Shown: positions 7,854 to 16,901, counted from the stretch's first letter. The stretch: DNA of 64,000 nt from CAYNSB01 sp964399625 (GCA_964399625.1 CAYNSB010000008.1:24152-88151); one strand, 5' to 3'. Notes: generated by a model from the letters alone, not told the origin. Made by a program: numbers and translations.

Positions 7854-9638
7854 ATGAATCGCGCGATCGCAGGAGTTGCGACTTTGCCTCATCGTTCTAC
7901 GTCCGTTCCTTCCCCAACGCACTCGGATCCGCGCCACGCGCCTCACAAGGCGCACGCGGGTGCGCGAGCAGCCGTGGAGGGCAAGCCACACGCGCCCTCG
8001 CCCCGCTTTGCCGATCTGAACCTCGCCGAGGCGCTGCTGCACGCGCTGCGCGACGAGGGGTACGAGACACCCACGCCGATCCAAGCGCAAGCGATCCCGC
8101 CGATCCTCCAGGGGCGCGATGTGCTCGGGTGCGCGCAGACGGGCACGGGCAAGACGGCGGCGTTCGCGTTGCCGATCCTGCACCGGTTGGTCTCGACGCC
8201 GCCGGATCTCGCGCGGCGCGGGGCGGCCCTGCCGCGCGTGCTCATCCTCTCGCCCACGCGGGAGCTGTCGTCGCAGATCGGCGAGAGCTTCGCGACGTAC
8301 GGGCGGCACACGTCGCTCACGCACGCGGTGATCTTCGGGGGCGTCAGCCAGTTCCATCAGGTTCGGGCGCTGCACCGCGGGGTGGACATTCTCGTCGCGA
8401 CGCCAGGGCGGCTGATCGACCTGATGGAGCAGCGGCTGACGAACTTCAGCGCCGTGGAGATGCTGGTGCTGGATGAAGCCGACCGGATGCTGGACATGGG
8501 GTTCATCAATCCGATTCGCAAGATCGTTGCGGCGCTGCCCTCGCCGCGCCAGACGCTCCTGTTCTCGGCGACGATGCCGCGCGAGATCCAGCACCTGGCG
8601 GACTCGCTGCTGCGCGATCCGGTGCGGGTGACGGTCGCGCCGGTGGCATCGACCGCGGCGTTGATCGAGCAGAGCGTGTACCTGGTGGGTCGCGGACAGA
8701 AGCCCGCCCTGCTCCAGCACCTGATCGAGGTTGGAAAGATCGATCGCGCGGTCGTGTTCACACGGACCAAACACGGGGCCGACAAGGTCGCCAAGCGCCT
8801 GAACTTCGCGGGCATTCGAGCGGTGGCGATCCACGGGAACAAGGCCCAGAACCAGCGTCAGCGGGCGCTGGATGCGTTCCGCACGGGGCGCTGCCGGGTG
8901 CTCGTGGCTACGGATGTGGCGGCGCGCGGGCTCGATGTGGACGGCATCACGCACGTCTTCAACTTCGACCTGCCAAACGAGCCCGAGGCGTACGTGCACC
9001 GCATCGGGCGCACAGGGCGAGCGGGTGCGACGGGCTCGGCGATCAGTTTCTGCGACCACGAGGAGCGGCTGTACCTGCGAGACATCGAGAGGCTGTTCGC
9101 GAAGAAGATCCCCGCGATGGAGACGCCGGCAGCGCTGCCCGAGGCACCCGCCCATGCGCCGGCGCACCGGGCGACCCATGAGGGCTCAGCGGCTTCTGCG
9201 CACGAGCAGGGTCATGGGCATCCCACGAATCGCTCGCGCCCCCCGCGAGGCGACGACGGGCCGCGCCGTGATGGGCACGCACCGCGGGCAGGTGGGCACG
9301 CACCGCGGGCACATGGGAACGCGCACGGGGCCGGCCACCCAGCACGCACAGGAGAACGCGCGGGGCACTCGGGTGGGCATGGTGGCGGCGGAAGCCATCG
9401 CGACGCACGAGCGGGATCACACACGGGCTCGGGTTCGCACGAGCGCCGGCCGACGCGGCCAACGGGTGAGCACCCGCGCGGCGGGCGCGGGCATGCCGAC
9501 AGGCGTTCGCAGCCGGGCGGGCATCGTGGAGGTGGCCAACAGGGCGGGGACCAGCACGGTGGGGGTCACGGCGGTGGGGGAGCGCGCGGCATCAACAATC
9601 GTGGCAAGGGCCGCGGGCCGAGGCGCGGAGGGCGGTAG
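7854..9638 (+). CDS. DEAD-box RNA helicase, RhlE-like, with His/Gly/Arg-rich tail
   Basis: This ATP-dependent RNA helicase has 594 residues from ATG 7854. Motifs in order are the Q-motif region (TPTPIQAQAIP), I AQTGTGKT (about 93-100), Ia PTREL, Ib TPGR, II DEAD (about 207), III SAT, IV VVFTRTKHGADKVA, V ATDVAARGLDVD and VI HRIGRTGRAG. The order and the short spacing before the Q-motif fit the RhlE group. From about residue 430 the tail is a 160-residue low-complexity region rich in His, Gly and Arg (HAPRAGGHAPRAHG, GGHRGGGQQGG), a probable RNA-binding and phase-separating segment. The frame is open further upstream, to 7560, but those residues are not conserved. It is likely involved in mRNA decay or ribosome assembly. 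Confidence 0.93.
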   Translation: MNRAIAGVATLPHRSTSVPSPTHSDPRHAPHKAHAGARAAVEGKPHAPSPRFADLNLAEALLHALRDEGYETPTPIQAQAIPPILQGRDVLGCAQTGTGKTAAFALPILHRLVSTPPDLARRGAALPRVLILSPTRELSSQIGESFATYGRHTSLTHAVIFGGVSQFHQVRALHRGVDILVATPGRLIDLMEQRLTNFSAVEMLVLDEADRMLDMGFINPIRKIVAALPSPRQTLLFSATMPREIQHLADSLLRDPVRVTVAPVASTAALIEQSVYLVGRGQKPALLQHLIEVGKIDRAVVFTRTKHGADKVAKRLNFAGIRAVAIHGNKAQNQRQRALDAFRTGRCRVLVATDVAARGLDVDGITHVFNFDLPNEPEAYVHRIGRTGRAGATGSAISFCDHEERLYLRDIERLFAKKIPAMETPAALPEAPAHAPAHRATHEGSAASAHEQGHGHPTNRSRPPRGDDGPRRDGHAPRAGGHAPRAHGNAHGAGHPARTGERAGHSGGHGGGGSHRDARAGSHTGSGSHERRPTRPTGEHPRGGRGHADRRSQPGGHRGGGQQGGDQHGGGHGGGGARGINNRGKGRGPRRGGR

Positions 9639-9745
9639 CGGCCGTAAGGCAGTGACTGGGATATAGGCAGTTTGATGTAGCCGCCCACGCTGTCCCTGCG
9701 CACATTGGCATGGTGATCGCAAAGCATCTTTGGTACGATGTGCTC

Positions 9746-10285
9746 ATGGATTCGTGCGAGCGAGACCTTCGGCTGGCGGGCGCTTTGGCGGTTGTAGCGC
9801 TGGTGCTTTCCGCTGCCGGTCTCACCATCACACTCATCGCCGCGGCGTATCCGCCGGTTTCTCAGTACCTCTCGGATGCCCAGAATGCAGGCGAACTTCA
9901 GCGGGTAAGTTGGATGCGAATCTCTCCAGCATTTATGCTTTGCTTTGCACTGTGGTCGATCGCTGAAATCATCTGTCGCCGTCCGCTGTCTCTCTCCGCC
10001 GGGCGAGCGCGTCAGTGGACGGACCAGCCTCCCAGGTCCATGACCGCGATGGTCATCCTCACCGCATTCATAGCTGCGGCGTGCGTTCTCGGAGGCAGGG
10101 CTGCGATCCAGTCCATCGCGTTGGGGATCAATCGCCCCATCACGGACAATGCCGCGTTTTCTGGACTGGGCCTTGGCCTCGGACTGATGGCATTTCCGTT
10201 CCTGATGCTTGGTTCGGTTTTCTTCCACCGTTGGTGGTGGGGCGTTCGCGCTCAGCACGAGCGTGGGGTCGTTCAGGCGGTGTAG
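9746..10285 (+). CDS. Hypothetical four-TM membrane protein
   Basis: Starting at ATG 9746 (MDSCERDLRL) gives 179 residues with hydrophobic segments at about 11-33, 60-75, 98-118 and 140-162. No recognised domain was found. An upstream in-frame ATG at 9710 exists, but TACGAT at about 9734-9739 looks like a -10 box between the two, favouring 9746. Base composition is clearly lower in GC than the flanking helicase and polymerase genes, and the gene sits alone between them. This suggests a recently gained or fast-evolving orphan. Confidence 0.55.
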   Translation: MDSCERDLRLAGALAVVALVLSAAGLTITLIAAAYPPVSQYLSDAQNAGELQRVSWMRISPAFMLCFALWSIAEIICRRPLSLSAGRARQWTDQPPRSMTAMVILTAFIAAACVLGGRAAIQSIALGINRPITDNAAFSGLGLGLGLMAFPFLMLGSVFFHRWWWGVRAQHERGVVQAV

Positions 10286-10303
10286 TCGATCGGAGAGGAG
10301 CCT

Positions 10304-11641
10304 CTAACTCCCCATGCGATCCTGGTCCGCCTTCGCCGATTCCTTCACGTGGGGCAGGCTGAGATCGGGGATGTTCGAGAACGCGATCCTTGCCGGAGCG
10401 CTCTTCCGCGCACCGTGCATCGACGCGGGATAGATCGCCGCGCGCCCCGCCTTCGCGTTGATCCGATCAATCGCGCTCGACAGACGATCCCGCTTCTGCG
10501 CATCGGAAAACAGCGGGCGGGTCGCCCCCGATCCGTACGAAAGATCGCTCAGCGTCACGCCCACCATCAGGATCGACCCGCCCAGCGGGCGCCGCTCCCA
10601 CAACCGCAGCATCTCGTGCAGCAGCGTCGTCGTGTCGTTGCATTCGGGAAACGTCGCCGAAGAATCCCAGTCCGACGCGCGCCAACCCGTCCGAACCTGC
10701 GTGCCCGCGGGCTTCTCCCCGGCGTACCGGATGGAGATGCCCAATCGCCGCACCCACAAAGCGCGTCGCGCTGTCCCCGCCGGCGCATCCTCGCCCGGTG
10801 CATCGCCCGCTCGCGCCCGCGCCGCGGCCTTGTCCAGCAAACGGATCAGCACCGCCCGCGCAGCCTCGGGATTGCGTTTCTCCGGCGAAAGCACGTGCTG
10901 GTGCCCGATCGAGCGCCGCGTCGTCTTCCGCTCGAGCATGTCCTCGCCGCGCAACGCGTGGTAATAGAACGAGCCGTTGATCGATCCCCACAGCTCGAGC
11001 ATCTGCCTCTCGTCCCGCGCGAGCAATTGCTCGACGCTGTACACGCCGCCCCGGTTGAGCCGACGCTCCATCCGTGGCCCCACACCGGGCAGATCACGGA
11101 GCGTCAGCGATAAGAGCCGTCTCGGCAGGTCCTCGTCGTTGAGAACGACGAGCCCATCGGGCTTCTGCATGTCGCTCCCGATCTTGGCCAGGAACCGATT
11201 GCCCGCGAGCCCGATGGAACTGGTGAGGCACTCGCCCACGCGCGACGTGATCGCCCGCTTGAGATCGCGTGCGATCGCGATCGCACGCTCCGGTCGGCGC
11301 TCGTCGCCGATGAGCCTGCACGAGAACTCGTCAATGGAGTGAACGCGATGGATCGGCGCGACGCTCGCCGCGACCTTGAGGATGCGATGGTGGAAGTCGA
11401 TGTACCGCGCGTGCCCGCCCCAAACACAGATGAGCCCGGGGCACATCCGCTTAGCCTCGCCGACGCGCGTGCCGGTCTTCACGCCGAACTTCTTCGCCGG
11501 GTAGCTCGCCGCGATCACCGACGTGTGGTCCGTGTCCGAAGGGACGACCGCCACGGGCCGACCGCGCAACGCAGGATTGAGCTGCTGCTCAACGCTCGCG
11601 AAGAAGGAGTTCAGGTCGATGAAGATCGATCGAAGGGGCAT
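10304..11641 (-). CDS. Y-family DNA polymerase (DinB/ImuB-like)
   Basis: This translesion polymerase-like protein has 445 residues. The palm motif FIDLNSFFASVEQ contains the first metal-binding Asp (D9), and HSIDEFSCRL (D104, E105) carries the second acidic pair. The usual form is SIDEAYLD or SIDEFS. GVGPRMERRLNRGGVYSVEQLL is a helix-hairpin-helix thumb motif, and the little-finger region follows to about 400. Such proteins bypass damaged bases with low fidelity. No LexA-type operator was recognised upstream, and no imuA or dnaE2 partner is nearby. A plain DinB (Pol IV) assignment is less secure than Y-family membership. Confidence 0.88.
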   Translation of the reverse strand: MPLRSIFIDLNSFFASVEQQLNPALRGRPVAVVPSDTDHTSVIAASYPAKKFGVKTGTRVGEAKRMCPGLICVWGGHARYIDFHHRILKVAASVAPIHRVHSIDEFSCRLIGDERRPERAIAIARDLKRAITSRVGECLTSSIGLAGNRFLAKIGSDMQKPDGLVVLNDEDLPRRLLSLTLRDLPGVGPRMERRLNRGGVYSVEQLLARDERQMLELWGSINGSFYYHALRGEDMLERKTTRRSIGHQHVLSPEKRNPEAARAVLIRLLDKAAARARAGDAPGEDAPAGTARRALWVRRLGISIRYAGEKPAGTQVRTGWRASDWDSSATFPECNDTTTLLHEMLRLWERRPLGGSILMVGVTLSDLSYGSGATRPLFSDAQKRDRLSSAIDRINAKAGRAAIYPASMHGARKSAPARIAFSNIPDLSLPHVKESAKADQDRMGS

Positions 11642-11761
11642 CCGAACGGAATCCTAGCACAATCACTCGGATCCAGGAATCGCTCCTCCGCCGCCACCCT
11701 CCGCTCCGCGAGGGCATCACAAACGGTCGATACTCTGCACGAACCCAAGCACGGAGGCCCC

Positions 11762-12409
11762 ATGGAACTCTACATCGACACCGCGAACCTCGACGAGATC
11801 AAGCAGGCCCACGAGATGGGCGTGCTCGACGGCGTCACCACGAATCCCTCGCTCATCGCCAAGGAGAAGATCCCCTACGCCAAGCGACTCGCGGAGATCT
11901 GCGAGATCGTCAAGGGCCCGGTCTCGGCCGAGGTCATCGCGCTGGACTACGAGGGCATGCTCCGCGAGGGACGCGAGCACGCCAAGATCGCGCCCAACAT
12001 CGTCGTCAAGCTCCCGAGCACCGTCGAGGGTCTTCGCGCGTGCAAGACGCTCGCGGGCGAGGGCAAACGCACCAACATGACGCTCTGCTTCCAGCCCATG
12101 CAGGCGATGCTCGTCGCCAAGGCCGGCGCCTTCCTCGTCTCGCCCTTTGTCGGACGCCTGGACGATGTCTCCGAGGACGGCATGGTCCTCATCCAGCAGA
12201 TCCGCCAGATCTACGACAACTACGGGTACAAGACCAAGCTGCTCGCGGCGTCGATTCGCCACCCCAAGCACATGGTCGATTGCGCGCTCGCCGGCGCCGA
12301 CGTCGCGACGCTGCCCTTCAACGTCATCAAGCAATTGATGCAGCACCCGCTGACCGACTCGGGGATCAAGAAGTTCCTCGAGGACTACAAGAAGGCGTTC
12401 GGCGGCTGA
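11762..12409 (+). CDS. Transaldolase / fructose-6-phosphate aldolase family
   Basis: This short transaldolase of 215 residues is of the TalC/FSA type. The family transfers or cleaves dihydroxyacetone units on sugar phosphates in the pentose phosphate pathway. The Schiff-base Lys is K83 in NIVVKLPST. DGVTTNPSLIAKE at the N-terminus, TLCFQPMQAMLVAKAGAFLVSPFVGRLDD and LAASIRHPKH are family blocks. A CGGAGG Shine-Dalgarno lies about 6 bases before the ATG, fixing the start. Transaldolase and FSA activities cannot be told apart by eye. The gene is divergent from the polymerase, and a 6-phosphogluconate dehydrogenase gene elsewhere in the window serves the same pathway. Confidence 0.93.
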   Translation: MELYIDTANLDEIKQAHEMGVLDGVTTNPSLIAKEKIPYAKRLAEICEIVKGPVSAEVIALDYEGMLREGREHAKIAPNIVVKLPSTVEGLRACKTLAGEGKRTNMTLCFQPMQAMLVAKAGAFLVSPFVGRLDDVSEDGMVLIQQIRQIYDNYGYKTKLLAASIRHPKHMVDCALAGADVATLPFNVIKQLMQHPLTDSGIKKFLEDYKKAFGG

Positions 12410-12439
12410 GCCCGCGATCGGGCGCGACACCCGCGCGTG

Positions 12440-12934
12440 CTAGTCACCCAGGTAGCGCTCCTTGTCGGAGAACAACTCGAACAGAACCTCGACCTCGACG
12501 CACGCGTTGAGGGGCAGCGCAATGCTGCCCACGGCCGCGCGCGCATGCCGTCCCGTCGTTCCAAACGCCGACTGGAAGAGGTCGCTCGCGCCGTTGGCGA
12601 TCTTGGGCTGATCGCCGAAGCCCGCCTCCGAGCACACAAAGACCCCAACGCGCACGACGCCCTTGATCTCGCGAAGATTGGACACCGCTGCCTTCGCGCA
12701 CGCCAGCGCATTGAGCGCCGCCTGCCGGGCGCACTCCGTCGCCAGTTCCACGCTCACCCGCCCCGGCACGCTTCCCGTCGCGATCAGAGCGCCGTCGCGG
12801 AACGGCAACTGTCCCGAGATGAACAGCAGGCTCCCCGCCTGCCGTGCGGGCACATAGCTGGCCACCGGTCTTGGTGCTTCGGGCAGCCGAAAGCCAAGCC
12901 GGGCGAGATTCGATTCGGGGTCGGTGGTATTCAT
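12440..12934 (-). CDS. RidA/YjgF family protein
   Basis: The protein has 164 residues. SGQLPFRDGALIATGSVPG, the AARQAALNALACAKAAV helix region and the C-terminal VEVLFEL strand fit the YjgF/RidA fold, here in the slightly longer subgroup found in many bacteria. RidA proper deaminates reactive enamines formed by PLP enzymes; members of this subgroup lack assigned substrates. The catalytic Arg of RidA was not located with certainty. It converges with the transaldolase gene. No operon partner is present. Confidence 0.85.
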   Translation of the reverse strand: MNTTDPESNLARLGFRLPEAPRPVASYVPARQAGSLLFISGQLPFRDGALIATGSVPGRVSVELATECARQAALNALACAKAAVSNLREIKGVVRVGVFVCSEAGFGDQPKIANGASDLFQSAFGTTGRHARAAVGSIALPLNACVEVEVLFELFSDKERYLGD

Positions 12935-13083
12935 GCGAGGTTCCCTGCGTGGATGCTACCGGGGGATCGCGGTGCGCTGCATTCCCCGCTTGTTCGGTTA
13001 TTGATCTGTATCTTCGATCTTCGGCACGGCGGTCGATGTCGCCCGCTCCGTGAAACTGGGGAGATTGCCGCAACCCCCGGGCG

Positions 13084-13111
13084 TTGAAAAGCGGATGATC
13101 CATGGTAGAGT
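13084..13111 (+). promoter_or_regulatory. Sigma70-type promoter of the pseudopilin leader
   Basis: TTGAAA (13084-13089) and TAGAGT (13106-13111) are separated by 16 bases, the best two-box housekeeping promoter seen in the window. Transcription would start near 13118, leaving a leader of about 440 bases before the pseudopilin ATG at 13560. Confidence 0.5.
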
Positions 13112-13117
13112 GATGAC

Positions 13118-13559
13118 GTCCCACATCTTGGTGGCGGTGCCTGCGAGGAATGTGTCCGATCTCGCAATGCTCTGATGGGTGACCAAGGTCACCGGCTGAT
13201 TTCAGCCCTTTCAGGGACCGCCGACATCACGGTTCGCCCCGTTCGCCTTCGGGTCATTCGTGCGCCCGTCGAGGCTGTGTTCGGGGAAGTGAGTCGGCTA
13301 CCACATCAGCGTGGAGCTTGCTTCGTCGGCACTGCTCGTCCGGCGGAGCGCGGCCTCGCACCTCGCGAGCCCGGCATGTGGTCCTTCGAGCGCACGCGGT
13401 GTGCGAATCTCACCGCCATCGGCAAAAGGGGAATCGGTCGAAGAGCCCGCAGGGGCCGATGGACCACGGGATTCGCAAGCCCGCCCCGTGTTCGAATCAA
13501 GATTTGGTGTGTTGGAGAATCGCCCGCGGGTGCGCCCGCGGGCCCGGAGTAAGGAACCC
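13118..13559 (+). other. Long palindrome-rich leader of the pseudopilin gene
   Basis: No conserved coding sequence is evident. Two perfect palindromes abut: GGTGACC/AA/GGTCACC (13178-13193) and GGCTGA/TT/TCAGCC (13194-13207), followed by CCCT/AGGG (13206-13216). Further on, an 8-bp stem pairs 13416-13423 with 13455-13462. It competes with two interleaved 7-bp pairings: GTGGTCC 13378-13384 with 13461-13467, and GCGAATC 13403-13409 with 13470-13476. A CCCGCGGG hairpin (13523-13542) stands 8 bases before the AAGGA ribosome site. This could be a structured regulatory leader or an operator region; no known riboswitch was recognised. Confidence 0.4.
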
Positions 13560-14588
13560 ATGAAGACGAATCGCAAGGCCTTTACGCTGATCGAGCTGCT
13601 CGTCGTGATCGCGATCATCGCGCTGCTCATCGGCATCCTTCTGCCCGCACTGGGCAAGGCGCGCGCCTCGGCCCGCCAGCTGAAGGACTCGACTCAGGTC
13701 CGCGGCATCCACCAGGCGCTGGTGGTCTTCGCCCAGAGCCAGGAGGACAACTACCCCCTCCCCAGCCGTCTGGACAAGAGCAACCAGACCATCAACGCCA
13801 CGACCGCCCAGGAGCAGAAGCAGAAGGACACCACCCGCAACATCTTCTCGATCCTGATCTTCGGCGGGCAGGTCTCGGCTGAAATGTTCATCAACCCCGC
13901 CGAGGCCAACGGCTCGGTCAAGGTCAACGACAAGTACGACTTCGATCAGCCCACCGCCACCAACAGCCCCTCCCAGGCCCAGTGGGACCCCAAGTTCCGC
14001 GGCACCATGCTCGATGAGGTCGCCAAGGGCGCTCCCGCGAACACCGATCCGGGTCCGGGCACGAGCAACAACTCCTACGCCCACACGATCCCCTTCGGCT
14101 CCCGTTCCTCCAAGTGGAACAACTCCTTCGGCGCGACCGACGCCATCGTCGCCGACCGTGGCCCCGTCTTCCAGGAGGTCACCGGCGCCGGCACGAACGC
14201 CAGCCCCCGCGTCTGGAACCTCAAGGCCGGTGATGCGGGCGATCAGTCCATCACCCTCCTCATCCACGGCGCCCGCAACAAGTGGGAGGGCAACGTGGTG
14301 TTCAACGACAACCACGTCGAGTTCCTCCAGAAGGCCGATCCGGACAACCTGACCTACTCCTTCACCAACATCAACCCCAAGACCCAGCCCGACAACATCT
14401 TCGTCAACGAGAACATCGACGACGGCAAGCAGGGCACCATCAGCACCAGCTCCGCGTCCGGCACCTTCAAGATCACCGACACCAAGCTCAACGACTCCAA
14501 GTACGCCTCGCAGTACCTCCGCCCCATCTCCAAGCTCACCGCGGCGGCGGACGGCACGATCAGCAGCGCCGACCTCTGGGTCGACTGA
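13560..14588 (+). CDS. Type II secretion pseudopilin / prepilin-like protein
   Basis: This 342-residue protein has a type III signal, MKTNRKAFTLIE, followed by the hydrophobic helix LLVVIAIIALLIGILLPAL. Cleavage by prepilin peptidase would fall before F8, with Ala in place of the common Gly, as is usual in planctomycetes. After the helix, ARASARQLKDSTQVRGIHQALVVF continues the pilin helix. Near the C-terminus VVFNDNHVEFLQ resembles the H-x9-DG closing motif of planctomycete pseudopilins. AAGGA (13551-13555) fixes the ATG. Such proteins occur in large paralogous sets in Phycisphaerae, often without adjacent secretion genes, as here. An intrinsic terminator follows. Confidence 0.93.
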   Translation: MKTNRKAFTLIELLVVIAIIALLIGILLPALGKARASARQLKDSTQVRGIHQALVVFAQSQEDNYPLPSRLDKSNQTINATTAQEQKQKDTTRNIFSILIFGGQVSAEMFINPAEANGSVKVNDKYDFDQPTATNSPSQAQWDPKFRGTMLDEVAKGAPANTDPGPGTSNNSYAHTIPFGSRSSKWNNSFGATDAIVADRGPVFQEVTGAGTNASPRVWNLKAGDAGDQSITLLIHGARNKWEGNVVFNDNHVEFLQKADPDNLTYSFTNINPKTQPDNIFVNENIDDGKQGTISTSSASGTFKITDTKLNDSKYASQYLRPISKLTAAADGTISSADLWVD

Positions 14589-14617
14589 GTTCTGATCGAG
14601 TTTCGTGATAAGAAACG

Positions 14618-14652
14618 AGAGCCGGCCCGAAAGGGTCGGCTCTCTGCTTTTT
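14618..14652 (+). terminator. Intrinsic terminator after the pseudopilin gene
   Basis: An 11-bp stem, AGAGCCGGCCC with GGGTCGGCTCT (one G-T pair), encloses a GAAA tetraloop and is followed by CTGCTTTTT. It lies 30 bases after the stop codon, between convergent genes. Confidence 0.9.
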
Positions 14653-14687
14653 GACGCTCCGACGATCTCGCCCCGCCCAGGACCCGC

Positions 14688-16901
14688 TCAGTCCACGCGC
14701 AGGTTCCGCAGGTACTCCGTCAGCTCGTTCTGCTGCTTGACGAGCGTCGCCTGCTCCTGCGCCCGCTGCGTGCGGATCTGCTCGAGCTTGTTCTCCTGGT
14801 CGTTGAGCGTGGAGACATACCGCCGGTACAGGTCCGTGTCCCGCCCCACGGAGTTCATGTTCTGCCGGATGCGCGCCTGGTCCTGGTCGATGCCCGCGCG
14901 ATCGCTATCGAGCGAGGCGATCCTCTTCTGCGTGTCGTCCGCCGCGCCGCGCAGCGCCGCCGCCTTCTTGAACGCGTCGATCACGCCCTGCGACACCTTC
15001 CCGTCCTTGGCGTACCCCATCAGCGTCTCGAGCGTGTAGTTCGTGAACTCGACGCGCTGCCCGCTGACGCGCTCGAAGCTAAGGGCCAGCGTGCCCTTCT
15101 TCCCCGCCTCAACGGGCACCTCGAAGCGGTACAGCGACTGCGTCTCCTCCTTGGGCTTGGCCCCGCCGGCGAGCGTCCAGTCGCTGGGCATCTTCGCGTG
15201 CTCGACGAGGACCGTCCGCGCACGCTTCGCGTCCTTGTTGGAGAAGGCGTACGTCACGCTCGTCTTCTCCTCGAACGAGGTCTCGATCAGCCCGTCGATG
15301 ATCCGGATCTTCCGCACGCTGGACGTCGATTCATCCTTCACGAGCCCGCGCACGTCCAGGTCCACCGCGTAGGAGATCAGGCGCGAATCCCCCGCCGACA
15401 CGTGCCCCACCTGCGCATCGCCCGCGTACGCCGAGCCGTCGAACACCGAGATCGGCCCCGGCATGAGCTGCAGCCCCGACGTGTTCTTGAACTGAACGCC
15501 GCGCATCGCGTACTCGGAGTTGTCGCCCCGATTGAAGATGGAAACACGCCGCCCCTCGATCGCGCTGGAAAGGATCGGGAGCATCGCCGAACGCTGCCGG
15601 GCGAGCGACACCGGCTCCTTCAGTTGGTACTGGAAGACCTCGCCGATCTCGACCGCGGACGCCGCGGCGTTGGGCGTGGACATTGAGGCGATCGAGTCTT
15701 CAGACCCGGAAAATGTCGTGGCAGCGGACGGGAATGCGGGCGACAGCCCGCTCACATTGTCGCGGAACGGAGATTGCCCGCCGCCTGCGGCCTTTCGGGC
15801 AGTTCGCGACCATGCCATGCGACCCTGTTCCGCCTTGGCGGCTTCTTGAAGGTCCTTGGTCTGCGCAAACTGCTCCCCGCCCTGATAAATCTTCGGCATC
15901 ACGCCCGGCACCGTGGGCACCGGCAGGAACGAGCGGGCGACATACAGCGGCTCGTACAGATCCATCTGAAAACTCACGGGCCGACCCGCGACCAGCGAGA
16001 GCCTCACGTCCTTCCAGTCCTCGTCCGTCGTGTTCTCCACGAGGGCCCACCCTTGAATAGTGGGGGAGCCGCCCTCGGACTTGTCCGTCGGCTCGGGCAG
16101 CACGAGGCGATAGCTCGTCTTCCACATGGGCATCTCGTGCACGTACGCGATCATCGCCGGGAACGCCCCCTGCCCCGCGAAGGACACGTCCACCGTCTTC
16201 ACGCGGTCCGCCCGATGCTCCGCGATCGCCCCCAGCGCCTTGTTCAATTCCGTGTCGAGCCCCTTATCAAGGATCCGGAACCCCAGCACCTGCGTCAGGT
16301 TGATCGAACGCACACCCGATTCCGTCACGAGGTTGATCCACGGGAGTTTCGCGACCGTCTGCCCGCCGTTGTTGGGTGCCGTGAGCACCGTGAGCCGTTC
16401 TTCCACGTTCATGATCGTCCCGGAGACATCGCCCTCACTCGTCTTGAGCGCGACGCCCGTTCCGCGCAGGCGAGAAAGAAGCTCCCCCGCCGGCGGGTTG
16501 TCCGCGATGTTGATGCCGAACGCCTCGAGACGCTTGGACAGCGGGTCCTTCGAGCCATAACCCACCGTGCTCACGTGCCCCTTCGCGGCGTCCACCATGA
16601 TGACCATGGACTTGAGAATGTCATTGACCTGATCCGTCGCGAATCGCAACTGGACCGTGCGATCCCCATCCACGAGACCCCGGCGCTCGAAGCACCCAAC
16701 GCCCGAGCGGTACAGCGTGATGCTCTTGATCGGCAGGTCGGCGGCACGCGCATTCTCATCCTGCCCTTGCGCAAGCGCCGCGATCGGCAGCGCCAACCCC
16801 GCCCCCGCGGCGAGCATGCCCGCCGACACGGGAAGCGTGCCCAGGGCAAGCGCGACAAGGCGTGCGCGGGCGGGTCGAAACGACTGAGCGAGCGGGTTCA
16901 C
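14688..16901 (-). CDS. DUF4139 domain-containing secreted protein
   Basis: The 737-residue protein has an N-terminal signal sequence (about 1-45, ending ALAQG). ITLYRSGVGCFERRG begins the mature part. VSFAGQGAFPAMIAYVHEMPMW and WALVENTTDEDWKDVRLSLVAGRPVSF are DUF4139 hallmarks, followed by YEPLYVARS. The last 110 residues form a coiled coil. The start is the GTG at 16901, because GAAGGAGA lies 7 bases upstream; the longer ATG frame to 16949 has no such site. The function of DUF4139 is not established; it is probably a periplasmic or outer-membrane protein. It is divergent from the FAD/Fe-S dehydrogenase. Confidence 0.87.
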   Translation of the reverse strand: MNPLAQSFRPARARLVALALGTLPVSAGMLAAGAGLALPIAALAQGQDENARAADLPIKSITLYRSGVGCFERRGLVDGDRTVQLRFATDQVNDILKSMVIMVDAAKGHVSTVGYGSKDPLSKRLEAFGINIADNPPAGELLSRLRGTGVALKTSEGDVSGTIMNVEERLTVLTAPNNGGQTVAKLPWINLVTESGVRSINLTQVLGFRILDKGLDTELNKALGAIAEHRADRVKTVDVSFAGQGAFPAMIAYVHEMPMWKTSYRLVLPEPTDKSEGGSPTIQGWALVENTTDEDWKDVRLSLVAGRPVSFQMDLYEPLYVARSFLPVPTVPGVMPKIYQGGEQFAQTKDLQEAAKAEQGRMAWSRTARKAAGGGQSPFRDNVSGLSPAFPSAATTFSGSEDSIASMSTPNAAASAVEIGEVFQYQLKEPVSLARQRSAMLPILSSAIEGRRVSIFNRGDNSEYAMRGVQFKNTSGLQLMPGPISVFDGSAYAGDAQVGHVSAGDSRLISYAVDLDVRGLVKDESTSSVRKIRIIDGLIETSFEEKTSVTYAFSNKDAKRARTVLVEHAKMPSDWTLAGGAKPKEETQSLYRFEVPVEAGKKGTLALSFERVSGQRVEFTNYTLETLMGYAKDGKVSQGVIDAFKKAAALRGAADDTQKRIASLDSDRAGIDQDQARIRQNMNSVGRDTDLYRRYVSTLNDQENKLEQIRTQRAQEQATLVKQQNELTEYLRNLRVD

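Noticed and set aside
12404..12440. Hairpin after the transaldolase gene as an intrinsic terminator
   Set aside because: The GCCCG/CGGGC stem is only 5 bp and no T-tract follows.
13175..13552. A 125-codon ORF in the pseudopilin leader
   Set aside because: No family, no ribosome site, and Arg/Gly/Ala-rich composition typical of chance frames. The palindromes within it suggest a non-coding role.
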